Below, in pieces: positions 38,317 to 50,592 of a stretch of DNA of 64,000 nucleotides. The notes beneath the pieces are model-generated. The model was not told the origin of the DNA and did not search any database. It worked only from the letters and a program-made list of their open reading frames with translations. Within the stretch, counting starts at the first letter, position 1, and each line of letters starts with the position of its first letter. The translations under genes were made by a program, and so were the position numbers. The stretch is from Echinometra lucunter (lineage: Eukaryota > Echinodermata > Echinoidea > Camarodonta > Echinometridae): contig CM057167.1 in assembly GCA_029962745.1 (NCBI GenBank), positions 17,844,184 through 17,908,183 of the forward strand, written 5' to 3'.

Positions 38317-39277
38317 CTGTAAATGATAAGCGACAATGATGTGACCAACTAAGTAACAAATCTAGAAAACAATATTTAAAATGCCATATGGGCATCAGTG
38401 CAGTTTACATTCGAATATCAAAAGTTCATCATAGAGCAATGGCTAATTTGACCTACAGCCATTCACACTTTGCCATAATTCTACTGCCATATTTAGGCAA
38501 GTGGTATTCCTGCTCACTCATACAAATGCAGGTTATAAACAACCTTACACCGATGTAAGTCTATATGGAAACAATAGTCAACAATAGCTGTAGGCAAGTA
38601 GTGTTCCTGAGCTCGTGTGCGAGCTTCTTCTCTTTTTTGACTAGTACACACCAGAATCTGGTGCATTAGAACTCGCACTGGTTTGGCTGGTTGCGGCAAT
38701 TCATATCTTCAACTCAGAGGCTGACACCACTGACCACTGCATAATTTTACACAGCAAATATATGAAATTTAACGCTCCCCCCGTGGCAGTGCCGAAGCCT
38801 TGTGAAGGTGATGAGGCAAATTTTGTTAATTTTGTTTTGACATTTGGCAGCATTAATTTGCAAAAAGAACAAACAAGTTTAACAAACAAGCAAAAACAGC
38901 CTAATCGTGAAATCTGTCACCTCTCTTCCTGCGTGTGCCCATGCATTGTGTACAAAGTCTATGGGAGTAGAATGCAGTAACAGTTAACGTTAGTCTGACT
39001 TGGCTCTTGCTGGTGAGTGGTGGTGTGGTCCACTCATCCTGTGTGTAGACTACACGGTCAATGAATCGACCTCATCCCACAAAAGTGACACTTCTGTACC
39101 TAAACTGCATAGCATGCTTTTCTATTGGTTACTCGACGGAATGCTGTCAACCTACGAGGCCATCGGTTTTCTGCATAAAATTCACCATTTTCAGTTCATT
39201 CCTCAGATATGAAGCAGAAAGGGGAAAATTGAGAGCCTCAGGAACATGGCTAGTAAGTAAAATCAAAACTTTTCTTC

Positions 39278-39552
39278 TCTATTATAGAAGATCTAGATCT
39301 AGATCTAGACCTAAGTCAATATATTTCGCGTTTGCGTCAGCAATTAGTTTCGCTATTCAAAACGCCATTTTGAACTACACGCTACGGGTGGTGGTTTGGT
39401 CATGGTGGTAACCAGCACTCCACTGTGGCACTGACAAAAGAAACGGCAGTGAATGAATGGACCGGGGCAGTGACAGATTTCACAATAATGCTGCAAAAAC
39501 ACAATGTAGATCTAAATCTGGTCTGGTCTGGTAATCTAGATCTAGATCTAAC
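39278..39552. repeat. Region bounded by (AGATCT)n-type palindromic clusters
   Basis: TCTAGATCTAGATCTAGA-type runs occur at about 39287-39310 and again at 39535-39549, with single copies between. They could be ends of a small element or a microsatellite. Confidence 0.4.
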
Positions 39553-39567
39553 TGTTGTTAGTACTAG

Positions 39568-39640
39568 ATGGGAAAGACTTCCTTTTGCGACAGCCACCCA
39601 AATTTGCTAACGGAATAAAGCACACATTGCATATTGGGTG
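39568..39640. mobile_element. GACAGCCACCCA-family MITE, truncated copy
   Basis: Matches 7028-7110 (acttccttttgcgacagcc, then ttgctaacggaat and gcacac) but stops at TGGGTGGCTTA, so the right inverted end is lost. Lies between DLEC1 and ORC2. Confidence 0.55.
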
Positions 39641-40060
39641 GCTTATTACACATGACATATTTTGGCCACTCAGTCATCACCCCCCCCCCCCCCCCCCCGC
39701 GTTCATGTTTTGAAAAGAACTGACATGAAAATCAACAAGTGGGACCACAACACGCCACAGTCGCTCGAGAAAAGCATATCGTATCACGCACTTTTTAGTT
39801 ATATTCAGGAGTACATCAGAAAATTTGATTAAAAGAAAAGCATGGGGTCAATATATATAATTCAGATAATGAAAGGAAAATTGCCTACATCTCTTATAAA
39901 TGGCTCGTCACAACATAAAGAAAGACACCAACAAGACGATCTTCCCCTTCGTATATTTTCGTTGCTATGGCATGCAACCACAAGATGGCGCTAGAGCTGA
40001 CTTGACAGAGCTAGAATACTCTGACGGAGCCTTGATGATGCCATCAGAGCCCTTCGATCT

Positions 40061-40329
40061 CACTATGAACATGGCGGACAAAGAAAGCAGACAAAATAAA
40101 CAACCCCTCATTCTGCCCTTCACAATGGTTCTGGTAGTCAAAAGAACATCCCTTCACAGCTATTATGTTTAATCATGTAGTTCCAGGTGAATATGCATGT
40201 GACACCTGTTCCACATATTTCAGACAATAGCAGTGAAGGGATGTTCTTTTGACTACCAGAACCATTGTGAAGGGTAGAATGAGGGGTTGTTTATTTTGTC
40301 CGCTTTCTTTGTCCGTCACGTTCATAGTG
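40061..40329. mobile_element. CACTA-type palindromic MITE
   Basis: Arms of about 105 bp, over 90 percent identical in inverted orientation, start CACTATGAAC and end GTTCATAGTG. A 3-bp TCT duplication flanks them (40058-40060 and 40330-40332). CACTA ends plus a 3-bp duplication are the signature of the CACTA/EnSpm superfamily. The spacer is about 60 bp. It lies between DLEC1 and ORC2; a 90-codon reading frame over it is a by-product. Confidence 0.7.
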
Positions 40330-41000
40330 TCTGCTTGATGTTTGATGCTGATCCGATCGGAGATGCATCAATGCTAGTCGAGTCGTCATTTCTCCCAACT
40401 TGCCTCTTATAATATTGGGAAGAGACTGCAGCTGCAATGCAGATTTGAGCTCCAGATGAAGTAATCACTGATACACGTAGATTTTGGTGGCTTTTACGTA
40501 TTTTTTTTTTCCAGAAATGGTGAAAATTCAAATGAACATTCGGAGCATATCAAATTTATCAATCAAAGAGATTTGACAGAAATTATCAAAAATAAATCTT
40601 GCATCCTTTAGCTTTAGCTGAAACTGAAACGAGTTATAACTTTCAACATCGTTACGAGAATCATTCTTCTTGAATTAAAAAAAAATAATAACAACAAAAT
40701 TCCACTGACACGTTCTCCTATTTCTCTCTTCTTCTTCTTCTTTTTGTTTATAAATTAGTATCGATTTAAGACCAGAGAAAATGGGACCCTGAATTACTTA
40801 CATGAAGCTACATAATCACAGACCTTCGCTATAATTATGCACAGTCCGTCTTAAAGTTCTAAAAATTAATTTTTTATTCCTTTCTTCCCTCTCTGATCGT
40901 ATATCCACGAACGAATTTTGACCTTCCCATTCTTTGGTACTCAATGAAACATAGTTAAATGTTGTTTTTTTAAAGCAATTATACGTATGGCCCTTGGTTC

Positions 41001-41500
41001 NNNNNNNNNNNNNNNNNNNNNNNNNNNNNNNNNNNNNNNNNNNNNNNNNNNNNNNNNNNNNNNNNNNNNNNNNNNNNNNNNNNNNNNNNNNNNNNNNNNN
41101 NNNNNNNNNNNNNNNNNNNNNNNNNNNNNNNNNNNNNNNNNNNNNNNNNNNNNNNNNNNNNNNNNNNNNNNNNNNNNNNNNNNNNNNNNNNNNNNNNNNN
41201 NNNNNNNNNNNNNNNNNNNNNNNNNNNNNNNNNNNNNNNNNNNNNNNNNNNNNNNNNNNNNNNNNNNNNNNNNNNNNNNNNNNNNNNNNNNNNNNNNNNN
41301 NNNNNNNNNNNNNNNNNNNNNNNNNNNNNNNNNNNNNNNNNNNNNNNNNNNNNNNNNNNNNNNNNNNNNNNNNNNNNNNNNNNNNNNNNNNNNNNNNNNN
41401 NNNNNNNNNNNNNNNNNNNNNNNNNNNNNNNNNNNNNNNNNNNNNNNNNNNNNNNNNNNNNNNNNNNNNNNNNNNNNNNNNNNNNNNNNNNNNNNNNNNN
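41001..41500. other. Assembly gap (500 N)
   Basis: Exactly 500 N, a conventional placeholder, so the true length is unknown. It lies between DLEC1 and ORC2, where the missing DLEC1 5' exon or promoter could be. Confidence 0.98.
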
Positions 41501-42310
41501 ATAATGTATCCCCTCTCCATTGAACATAGATTATAGAAACTGTCACTTTAGATCTTGTGTTTCTTATCTTCATCCTTATAAATTATATTGAAAAAAGAAA
41601 ACCCACGATCGACAATAAATACCATGAGACTGTTGTAAATGCTTAGCCTCAATCAACGAGTGCTTAAACGAATCTCTGCAGCGTTTTTCATAATCAAGTC
41701 GTCATAGCAAGGTTTACGTGTAAAACAATGCATTTAAGGACCTAACTCAAATAGTTTGCAGTCTTTAGCTATAACAACTAATCCAGTACTGAAATCGAAA
41801 CCAAATGTCATATAAAGAAAATTACAATTCTAAATGAATATTAAAACAGAAGTACAGAAATGTAGAAATCGTTGGAATAGAATATTTTCAGTATATTATA
41901 AAAACTTACATGATATGTATTTTCCCAGACCCTTTCAGATATCAAATTACGTGTATATATCTTTTTTAATCATTATGTTTTGTAATCCTTAATTTTGCTG
42001 AGATCATCCGATTACAATGCTTTGCTTGTGTGGGACATTGATCGTTTCTTCCTCCGTATATCATTTAAATTGATTTGAATTGTGTAACTCTGATACAAAG
42101 AGAAATAAAATGCGTTATTCATCTGAATCTGAATCATCTTAAACTTTATTTCGTATTTCATGTTACATGACCTGTCCTGTTTTGTACCTCTTCTAAGTTG
42201 AAATAAAAAACATCTCGTGCAATTTTTCAAAAAATTCATAACGCGTATGAGAAATATTCAAAGCTGACTGTAGGGCTATTATATTCTCGAGTCATGTCCC
42301 CCAACTCCTT

Positions 42311-42313
42311 TTG

Positions 42314-42345
<32 letters not shown>
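42311..42345 (+). repeat. (GT)n microsatellite
   Basis: GT dinucleotides followed by a G run, upstream of ORC2. Confidence 0.9.
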
Positions 42346-42429
42346 GGGGGGGGGGTGATGGGAAGGGTTGTATGGAATTTAAAACATTATAGTGACTGGT
42401 CAGAAATGAGGAAAGTGTATTTCTATATA

Positions 42430-42658
42430 CAGGGGCGGCGCCGGGGTATTTTGATAGGGGGCAAGATGACCCATAAGTGAGTTTATTTACGTTTTAAATT
42501 GAAAAATAGGGGTATTATAATAGTTACATGACCAATCCCTCTCTTCTCCTATATACTGCTCTTTCTTCTTTCTCCTCTTTTTTTTTTTTTTTTTTTTGGT
42601 CACTTGAAAAATCGTAGGGGGCGGTCGCCTCCCTGCCCCCCCCGTGGCACCACCCCTG
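42430..42658. mobile_element. hAT-like MITE just upstream of ORC2
   Basis: Ends CAGGGGCGGCGCCGGG / GGCACCACCCCTG, poly-T and poly-C inside. Flanking octamers are not clearly duplicated. It ends about 170 bp before the ORC2 start codon, so it may overlap the promoter or 5'UTR. Confidence 0.55.
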
Positions 42659-42831
42659 TGTATTCAATAGAAATAAAACCACTCGCTCAGCTGCATCGTA
42701 CCGTATTAGTGCCGTATTACGGTTTTCCTTTTCTTTCATTGTCTGCGGTCCAAGCTACCATAGATAGTGAAGCGCGTGGAATTGAATTAGAGAGTTACGA
42801 TTGTTACGCGTACGCGCAACGCAAACTCAGA

Positions 42832-43164
42832 ATGAATAAAAAGTCAAAACAGCGCACTGTAAAAGGAGTACCTCTCAAGCTCACGTTTGTGGGAAATGAT
42901 GATGTTATGCAGCATATCATGGAAGAAATTTCGGGTAATGTTACATTTGGTGTGGTAATGAAGTATAGAAGACTCTCACGTAATCATCTCGTGTGCCATT
43001 CCATTGTTATTATCCAGTCCCACATGTGTAGTTCTGTGTAGTTTATTTAATAAACGGTAGAAATGATAGGGGATTCTTCCAACTTGACTCGTACTATTGT
43101 CGTAGTAACTCGCAAGTGTGTGTGCATACTGGATGATCGTTGGCTTAATTAGCACGAGATGGCT

Positions 43165-43225
<61 letters not shown>

Positions 43226-46200
43226 AAGAAAGGAAAAGGCAGGCAGATGTCATTCATGTCATTGTTGATCAAATCAAATGTTGAATTAAACAGAGAGAAT
43301 TAAGAAAGGAGACTAACTAAAAAGCTGGCAATTTTTTCAAAGATAAGAATAATCAAGATGAGATGAAACTATGAAGAAGAAGAAGAAGAAAAAAAAACCA
43401 CCCAACCAAATGAACTAACAAGTGACATACGGTACCCGGCTTGGAGTTGGAAGTAGGCATAGAGTCTAGACCCTAACTGTTAAAGTTATGGTGGCAAAAG
43501 ACTCTAGATCTAGTACATAGTGAAGGCAGGTTTAGTTGTTCCAACCGTAGCTCATACTGAAGATGTTTCAGGGGTTGAAGGAGTTTAACGGTAGTTGCCC
43601 GACGCTGAACTTTTTCCACTTTGAGAATATGTTTCTTCAGATGAGGGTGCCACACAGGAGAACAGTATTCTAACAAAGTTGTCGTTGTTCTCACAATTGA
43701 CTTGTATACCCAGTTGTTGGATGTCCGGACAGGTTGTATATCCGGACAGTCGATTTTAAACAGCCAATTGAAAAAGTTCACAAGCAAATCTCTTAAATGT
43801 TTTAGCACAAACTGTTAGACAATATTACAGCAAACAAATATTGATGATGATTAGCACAAATCAATGCATAGTTTTTGTTTAATCCAAATACAAAAAAGAA
43901 GGCTTCATTTTTGTTACGTGTCTGGACACCCAACCCCCCATCCTACAATTGTGTGAAACCCTTATTGTCCAGAAGAAAAGGATCGCTTAATAATTCCCAC
44001 TTTACGGTTTGCAGCATTACAGTTTCGTGAAACGCAGCCCTAGACTCTAAAAAACGGTGGATTATTTACCCTATTGCCATTGAAAATGAAATGAACAATC
44101 TAACAATTTTGCGTGTTCGACAAAGTCATATTCTCAACACAATGGCAAATTCTATTGCCATGTACAAATGGGAAGTGCTATAATGGGTTTTATAATACCA
44201 AGGCCAAGGGCTTTTTTTAGCTATAACTTTCACGTTACTTCAATTTCAGATTACTTTGAAATAGGTCTTGTAGCTTTTGTATTTTTGTGTGGAAAAATGG
44301 ATGCTCTGCTTAAGCTTTCTATAGGTATTTGCCATAGTGCTCAAAGGCTAGCAACGCCACTGGCAATTAAAAAAATAAATGTAGCTGTACATTCTAACGC
44401 TAGATGTAGTGGCCTTTTCTAGTTCTGTAGAAATTTATCTCCTAAGTTATAGTAAAATTAAAAAATTTAGTTGAAGGCGGTATATGCCCATATTAAAACT
44501 CTTCAGTATTTCCCTGACTGAACTTGACTGATGTAGGATTTGATTTGAAAGTAATAGCTTTACTTACTTTCCACAGAGACCAAGGTGCGTAAGGACAAGG
44601 TTCATACCTTGGCTTCCTCTGACGTTCCAACTCCAAGCAGACCAGTGAGAACATCACGGAAACGGGTCAACTATAATGAGAAGGAATCAAGATCTCAACA
44701 GGACAGTGATGACGATGACGGGGATGATGATCAAGAAGAGGAGATGGAGGGGGAAGGGAGTGATGCGGAGAATGAGGAGGATGCATTAGACCCTGTTTCA
44801 GAAGGTAATGTTTTAATAATGACAATAATGCTGAATTCTATATAGCAGGGGTGGATCCAGGGGGGGGGGGGCCAAATTGGCCAGACACCCCCCCCCCCTT
44901 TTATCTGCAAATTTTAGGGGTAAAATAGACACCTGAAAATGCTGAGGACGTTTTTTTTTTTTTTGCTTGTCAGAATTTTTTTTTGTAAATTAGACGCCTG
45001 AAAAAGCTGACCCCCTCCCCTCTTTTGAAGAATGCTAGATCCGGCCCTGTATAGTGCTCATACCCATCATGCTCTGCTCCTTGCAATGCAACATTTTTTT
45101 TTCCTCCAGAAAGTACCCATAGTGCGGATTCACAATTGCCCGTTGGACATTAGTAACAGGCTTGGCATCAATGAATGAACAGATTTGGTGGACAGCACTT
45201 ACATGAATGTAAGTGTTGTCATGTAGGTCTGTACAGGGGAAATTGCTGAGAGTAGGCAATTAGTGTTCCATAACTAATATGAGTTTCAGAGGAGGAAGCG
45301 CATTAATCAGAAGAAAAAATGTCTGAGAATTCCTTTTAATCAAGATGATTGAGACCCAATTTAAGATAAGACATTTTATCATCCTAGGGTGTAAAAAGCA
45401 AATATTTTTCCAGAATTTGTTGATTATTGTAGTGATTTCTAAACTCAACTAGAGAGGTCGGCAGCCACATATATATTTGCACAGCTCACCATACCAATGC
45501 TCTTCTGTAGGGAACTTGACTGATGTAGTAGACTATTTGATTTGGAAATTTATAACTTTACTCACATGTACTTCTCACAGAGACCAAAGTGCGTAAGGAC
45601 AAGGTTCATACCTTGGCTTCCTCTGATGTTCCAACTCCAAGCAGACCAGTGAGAACATCACGGAAACGGGTCAACTATAATGAGAAGGGGTTGGCATCTC
45701 AACAGGACAGTGATGATGATGACGAGGATGATGAACAAGAAGAGGAGATGGATGAGGAGGATGGGAGCGATGCGGAGAATGATAAGGATGCATTAGACCC
45801 TGTTTCAGAAGGTGATATTTTAATAGTGATCGTAATGCTGACTTCTATAGTGCTCATACCATCATGCTGTGCTCCTTGCAATGCAATACAGGGGGCTGTC
45901 CCCCCCCCCCTCAATTTCGAATAAAAATGATTTTAAATAAAGAAAGAAGAAAAAGGAGAAAACTACAAATTGTAAAAATACTGCTTTGCTCATAGGCTCG
46001 TAAAACCATAAAACCCTCAAGGGCTTCAGGGGCCTCCATCCCCTGGACCCCGCTTGTTTGGGTGTCAACTCCCATCCCCCCCCCCACTCCAAAAAACGTT
46101 CTGCAGCCCCTGCAACATTTTTCCTCCCGAAAGTACCCATTAAACCCGTTGCCAAGGAGCCAGACTTACACGGCTGGGTAAAACTCATTCATATACGGGA

Positions 46201-49200
46201 GCCGTATATGCTCTGTTCTCAAAGAACAGTTACATTGATCCATTTCAGTGTTTGAATTCGCCTTTTTACATAGTTTTTGTGTAAATTGTGTGATGCCATT
46301 AGAAAGGTTAGTGAATCGACTACACATTCTGGGAAGTTAAGTATTATTGACCTTTTTTCTTTCTTTTTGAAGCATTTCCTATCATTTTTTCAATCGCTAT
46401 GACTCGCAAATTATGGAAGGCTCATACAGGATTGGCAAAGAGTTTACTGATTTTCCTTTTCGCAGATCCACATATAACTTACGTCTATTGTAAGCGCACT
46501 GAAACTACTGGGAGCAGTGCAAGGCCGGGCACGCTTGGGTAATCAAGCCGCTCGCATGTTCGTACATAGAACAATGGAGCTTTCTCTTTTCGTCAAATTA
46601 ATCTCATATGAGGGGAGTGTCAGTACCTCACAAACGTTGCGAACGGGTTAAACATGAGACGAGAGAAGAAAGTGTAGATTCACAATTGGCCATAGGACAA
46701 ATCACTGGCTTGGCTTCAGTGAATGAACAGATTTGGTTGATAGCACTTACAGGAATGCAAAGTTATATTAGATAACCTTCCACCCGGGTAGGTGTGTACG
46801 GGGGAAATTGCTGACAATGGGAATTAGCGTTTCATAACTTATGTGTGAGTTTCAGAAGAAGAAGAGCAGTAATCAGAACAAAAAAAATCTGAGAATTTCA
46901 CTTAATCAAGATGACTGAAATCCAGTTGAAGGAATAGGATGGAAATAAGATACATTATCATCCTGGGGTGTAAAAAGGAAATATTTTCCAAGAATCTGTC
47001 GAGTATTGTCGTGATTTCTATCCTCAACTATAGAGGTCAGCAGCCACATGACTTTGCACAGCTTCCCATACCAATGCTCCCCTGTGTGGGTTGACAGTAG
47101 GGTCTAGTCCTTGCAACTTAACAATATGCATTGCTAGAAAGCTGGTATTCAGAACTTTGAGGATCTGAATACTTGATTTCAAAGCAAATTGACCACTCGC
47201 ATGTGCTCAGGGTAAGGCATGAATTCTCGATCTCGTTCACGTATTCCCTCACAATGCCCTACATCTTACAGTTCCATGATCTTCCCAGTGATAGCTGACA
47301 TGTTAGCAAATGAATACAAAATGCGTATGTAACATCAGTTCATTTTCTGGTCTTTATTTCTACAGTTCTGTTGGACAGAGATGGGCCATTGGGGACGGAA
47401 GTGTACTCTTTCAAGACCCCAAAGAGATCTGGTAAAATGGCAGAGATAGCCGCAAAAAGTGTAGACAGGCAGCAAGCAAAGAGGACAGCCGTCAAGAGGA
47501 AACTCAAAAGTAAGATCCTTTTCTCCCGAAGATTTAAAAAATTCGAAGTTTATGTCACATCTCTTTAGAAATTACAAATTTAATAGAATACATAAAATAA
47601 ATGATAATGGTGAATTTGGAAAAAAAAAGGGAAATAGCGACAACATTTTGGTGCAGATTTTGATATGAGGATCAACAATAGACCATTGGCCTGTCTAGAC
47701 TTTCCTCGGTCTTTTAAGTCACCTCTGGGCCCCGTTTCATAGAATTTTGTTATCAGTAACAACTGCCACATTTCATGACAAATTTGCTTTCAGCCAATCA
47801 GATGCAAGGATTTCAGTAGCTTATAACAGTTATTGCAACTTGTTATTGATAACAAGTTTTATGAAACGGGGCCCTGCTTTTTGTCATGTTATTCTTAACG
47901 AATAGAGGTTGTTTACAACAGTGTACTTGACTTCTAATTATGTCAGTCGCCTACTGATGCAGATGGACCTGATATAATCAGATTATTAACATGCATAAAT
48001 GTTATACTGGTGAAATTTTGTAAGTTTCTCACTAAATAACTTCTGTTATATTGAAGTATAATGGGATTATTTTCCAGTATTTATTGTGCTGTAAATCATC
48101 CCCATTGTAGGTCCGACAGTTTTAGCTTGTATCCATTAGATGAATCTGTCATTAGTATTGACTGTAATCATGGAATGAGGACATGTATTCTCATTAGGAC
48201 CTATAGGAGAGGACAAAGACGACAGTGATTTCTCCTCTGGACAGAGTAGTGATGATGACGATGACGATGATGACAGGGACGATATGAACAGTGACACGAG
48301 CAGTGAGAGGAGCATTACCATAAAACGACCTAAGAAGGCATCTGTCGCTGCAGTCATAACCAAGAAGGGCCAGCAGCCCAAAAAGGCCACTGGCAAGGGG
48401 TCGTCAGCTGCCAGCTCTAAGAAAGGAGACGCAGCTGCAAAAGGAGCTACACCCGGTGGAGGAGTGAGGAAATCAAATAGAAGAGCTGCTAAGAATGATG
48501 TTGCATCTATGGTGAGTCACTCCCTCTGGGACTTTGTACTCTGAGTCATTGCAGAGAAGTCGGGAAATAGACAGGTCCCCACTGTAACATTTTGCTTTGA
48601 TTTGATGAAAACCACAGTCAGAAAAGAATAGTAACGATGATGGATGTATTGAACACTGTCCATAATTACCAGCTAAGATGTTCATTACACTGTAGTAGTG
48701 ATAGTGTTAGTTATCATTCTGCAATTATTTTCCTCCTCTTCGACAGTCTTACTTTTAGGTCTAGACTGAATAACACATAAAACATTTCAAGATATCATAG
48801 ATATATTAAGCGCTCTGTCCATCTAGTATTATTTTCTTTTAATTTATCAGCAATCAGACATGGCAGAAGAGTACTTTGTGGCTCACACAGGCCAAGCGTT
48901 GACATCAGATCATACTCTGTCACGGCTTGAGACACCTCAGATGGGTAGCGGAGAACTGGCTGAGGCATTGGAGAGCGCCCCCAGTAGATATACCAAGGAG
49001 ATGAAAGAACTGTTTGAGGAACATTGTGCCATGTTCAACAAGTGGATGTATCATTTAAGGTAAGTTGGATCAGAAAAGAAATATGTTACTCCTACCCTGT
49101 TTTCTTTAGAGCAGAGTAAGGTTTTAACATGGCTTAGCTACTACTCCTGAAGAATGTGCTTTAACTAAATGATTATTTACACCTTTTCTTGAAGAATTCT

Positions 49201-50537
49201 AGACGAATTCAGAAGACAACAGCTAAAAATATTAAGTACTATGATTATAATGACTACTTGTACTTTATCTTCTTTACAGTAATGATTTCAACATTCTGCT
49301 ATATGGCCTAGGATCAAAACGAAGACTCCTAGAAGAGTTCAGAAGACGACAGCTGAAGGATTACACCAGTATTGTAGTCAATGGCTACTTCCCCAGTCTT
49401 ACTGTGAAGAGTGTGAGTATTGGAACCCTTTTCATCTAAACCATACATAACTAGCTCTAGGTGAAAACATAGTTGCAAGATCTTTGAAATGTTCCTGTCC
49501 TCAGGAATTTCCTTGCTAGATTCTCCTCAATAGAATTGTAATACAGTACTGTTAACAATTGTATCAATCAGCAAAGTATTAAGTCAGTGAAAGGCTACAT
49601 TGCACACTTGCAAAAACAATATTTTATTGAGTATTTTGGTGCATATCAGTATGGGAACAAGTGTCTGCCAATCTGAAAGAATATGTATGCTATAGTTTGT
49701 CTGGAGGTGATTGTGTTTTAGGACACCCCCCCCCCCCCCCCTTAAAAAATTTCTGTTCACTTCCTAATTTCTTTAAAAACTGCCTTGAGCACTCAACAGA
49801 GTGGATCTGGCGCTATACAAGTCGCATTTATTATTATTATTATTAACATGTCGCAGGTGTCTAGTTTTTATTTGAATATAAATAATTGAATGTGTTACGA
49901 TATCCCCTTCCTGTAGTTAGATATACCAGGTGATGTTATTGATGCAGTTGCTTGGTTAGCCTAGCGAATGGAGTGTTGCGTAAAGATGCGTGAAAAACGC
50001 AAGATGCATATATATTTTTGTCTTTATTGTTTGCGTCTGGACATGCCACTGCACACCACTCCCCTTCGCTAGGCTACCTAACCATAGAAATCGTGCTGAT
50101 TATCTAGCGTGTTCTAATCTCTCCCCTCTAATAGATTCTGAATGCCATCTCTGATGATGTGATTGATGCAGTCTGTAACCATAGAAACGTGGCTGATCAG
50201 ATGGAGTTCATTGAAGAGAAACTGGATGAGATGGATGGTAAGTAAGATACTTGTTGGGAGGCTTTTCTATTTCAGAAATAGTTTCAAGGTTCTGGTACGT
50301 AAATTTGCTTTAAATTTGCTTTAACTGTTCCATCATCTACCCACTCCTCCCTTCTTATTCCTTTTAATTCTTTCTTATTCTTTCTTATTTATTTTGTTTA
50401 TATTGTTCTCTTGGGAAAATGCCAAATAAAGTGATAATGATGATGAAGAAATTACGATATTCCTCTAAAAGCCAGCAGAATGCCAATTACCCCATCATGC
50501 AAATATGAAAATATATTGTCAACCCTGTCTGCTAAAC

Positions 50538-50592
<55 letters not shown>

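Larger units (their letters stand above)
38317..42831. other. Divergent intergenic region between DLEC1 and ORC2
   Basis: 4.5 kb including the 500-N gap, the CACTA MITE, a truncated GACAGCC MITE, AGATCT clusters and a hAT-like MITE. A strong minus-strand donor (CAT|GTAAGT at about 40797) could belong to a non-coding first exon of DLEC1, but nothing confirms it. Confidence 0.45.
44520..45510 (+). repeat. ORC2 tandem duplication unit, copy 1
   Basis: It runs from 'aacttgactgatgtag' through exon 2a and its downstream intron to 'ccataccaatgctc'. Copy 2 begins again with the same start at about 45512. Without the 204-bp hAT MITE the unit is about 0.79 kb. Confidence 0.8.
45512..47086 (+). repeat. 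ORC2 tandem duplication unit, copy 2
   Basis: Matches copy 1 in order: acceptor side, exon 2b, intron (tctatagtgctcatacc), then 'agattcacaattgg' to 'ccataccaatgctcc'. It is lengthened by insertions at 45889-46112 and 46140-46651 that are absent from copy 1. Confidence 0.78.

Noticed and set aside
38514..38699. Candidate upstream coding exon of DLEC1
   Set aside because: No resemblance to the DLEC1 N-terminus and no phase-matching donor; part of it is an internally repeated segment (aggcaagtNgtNttcctg).
39900..40172. 90-codon plus-strand frame between DLEC1 and ORC2
   Set aside because: Its second half is the arm of a CACTA-type palindromic MITE and no homology is recognised.
40816..41573. 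Long open frames across 40816-41573 on both strands
   Set aside because: They consist almost entirely of N; there is no sequence to support them.
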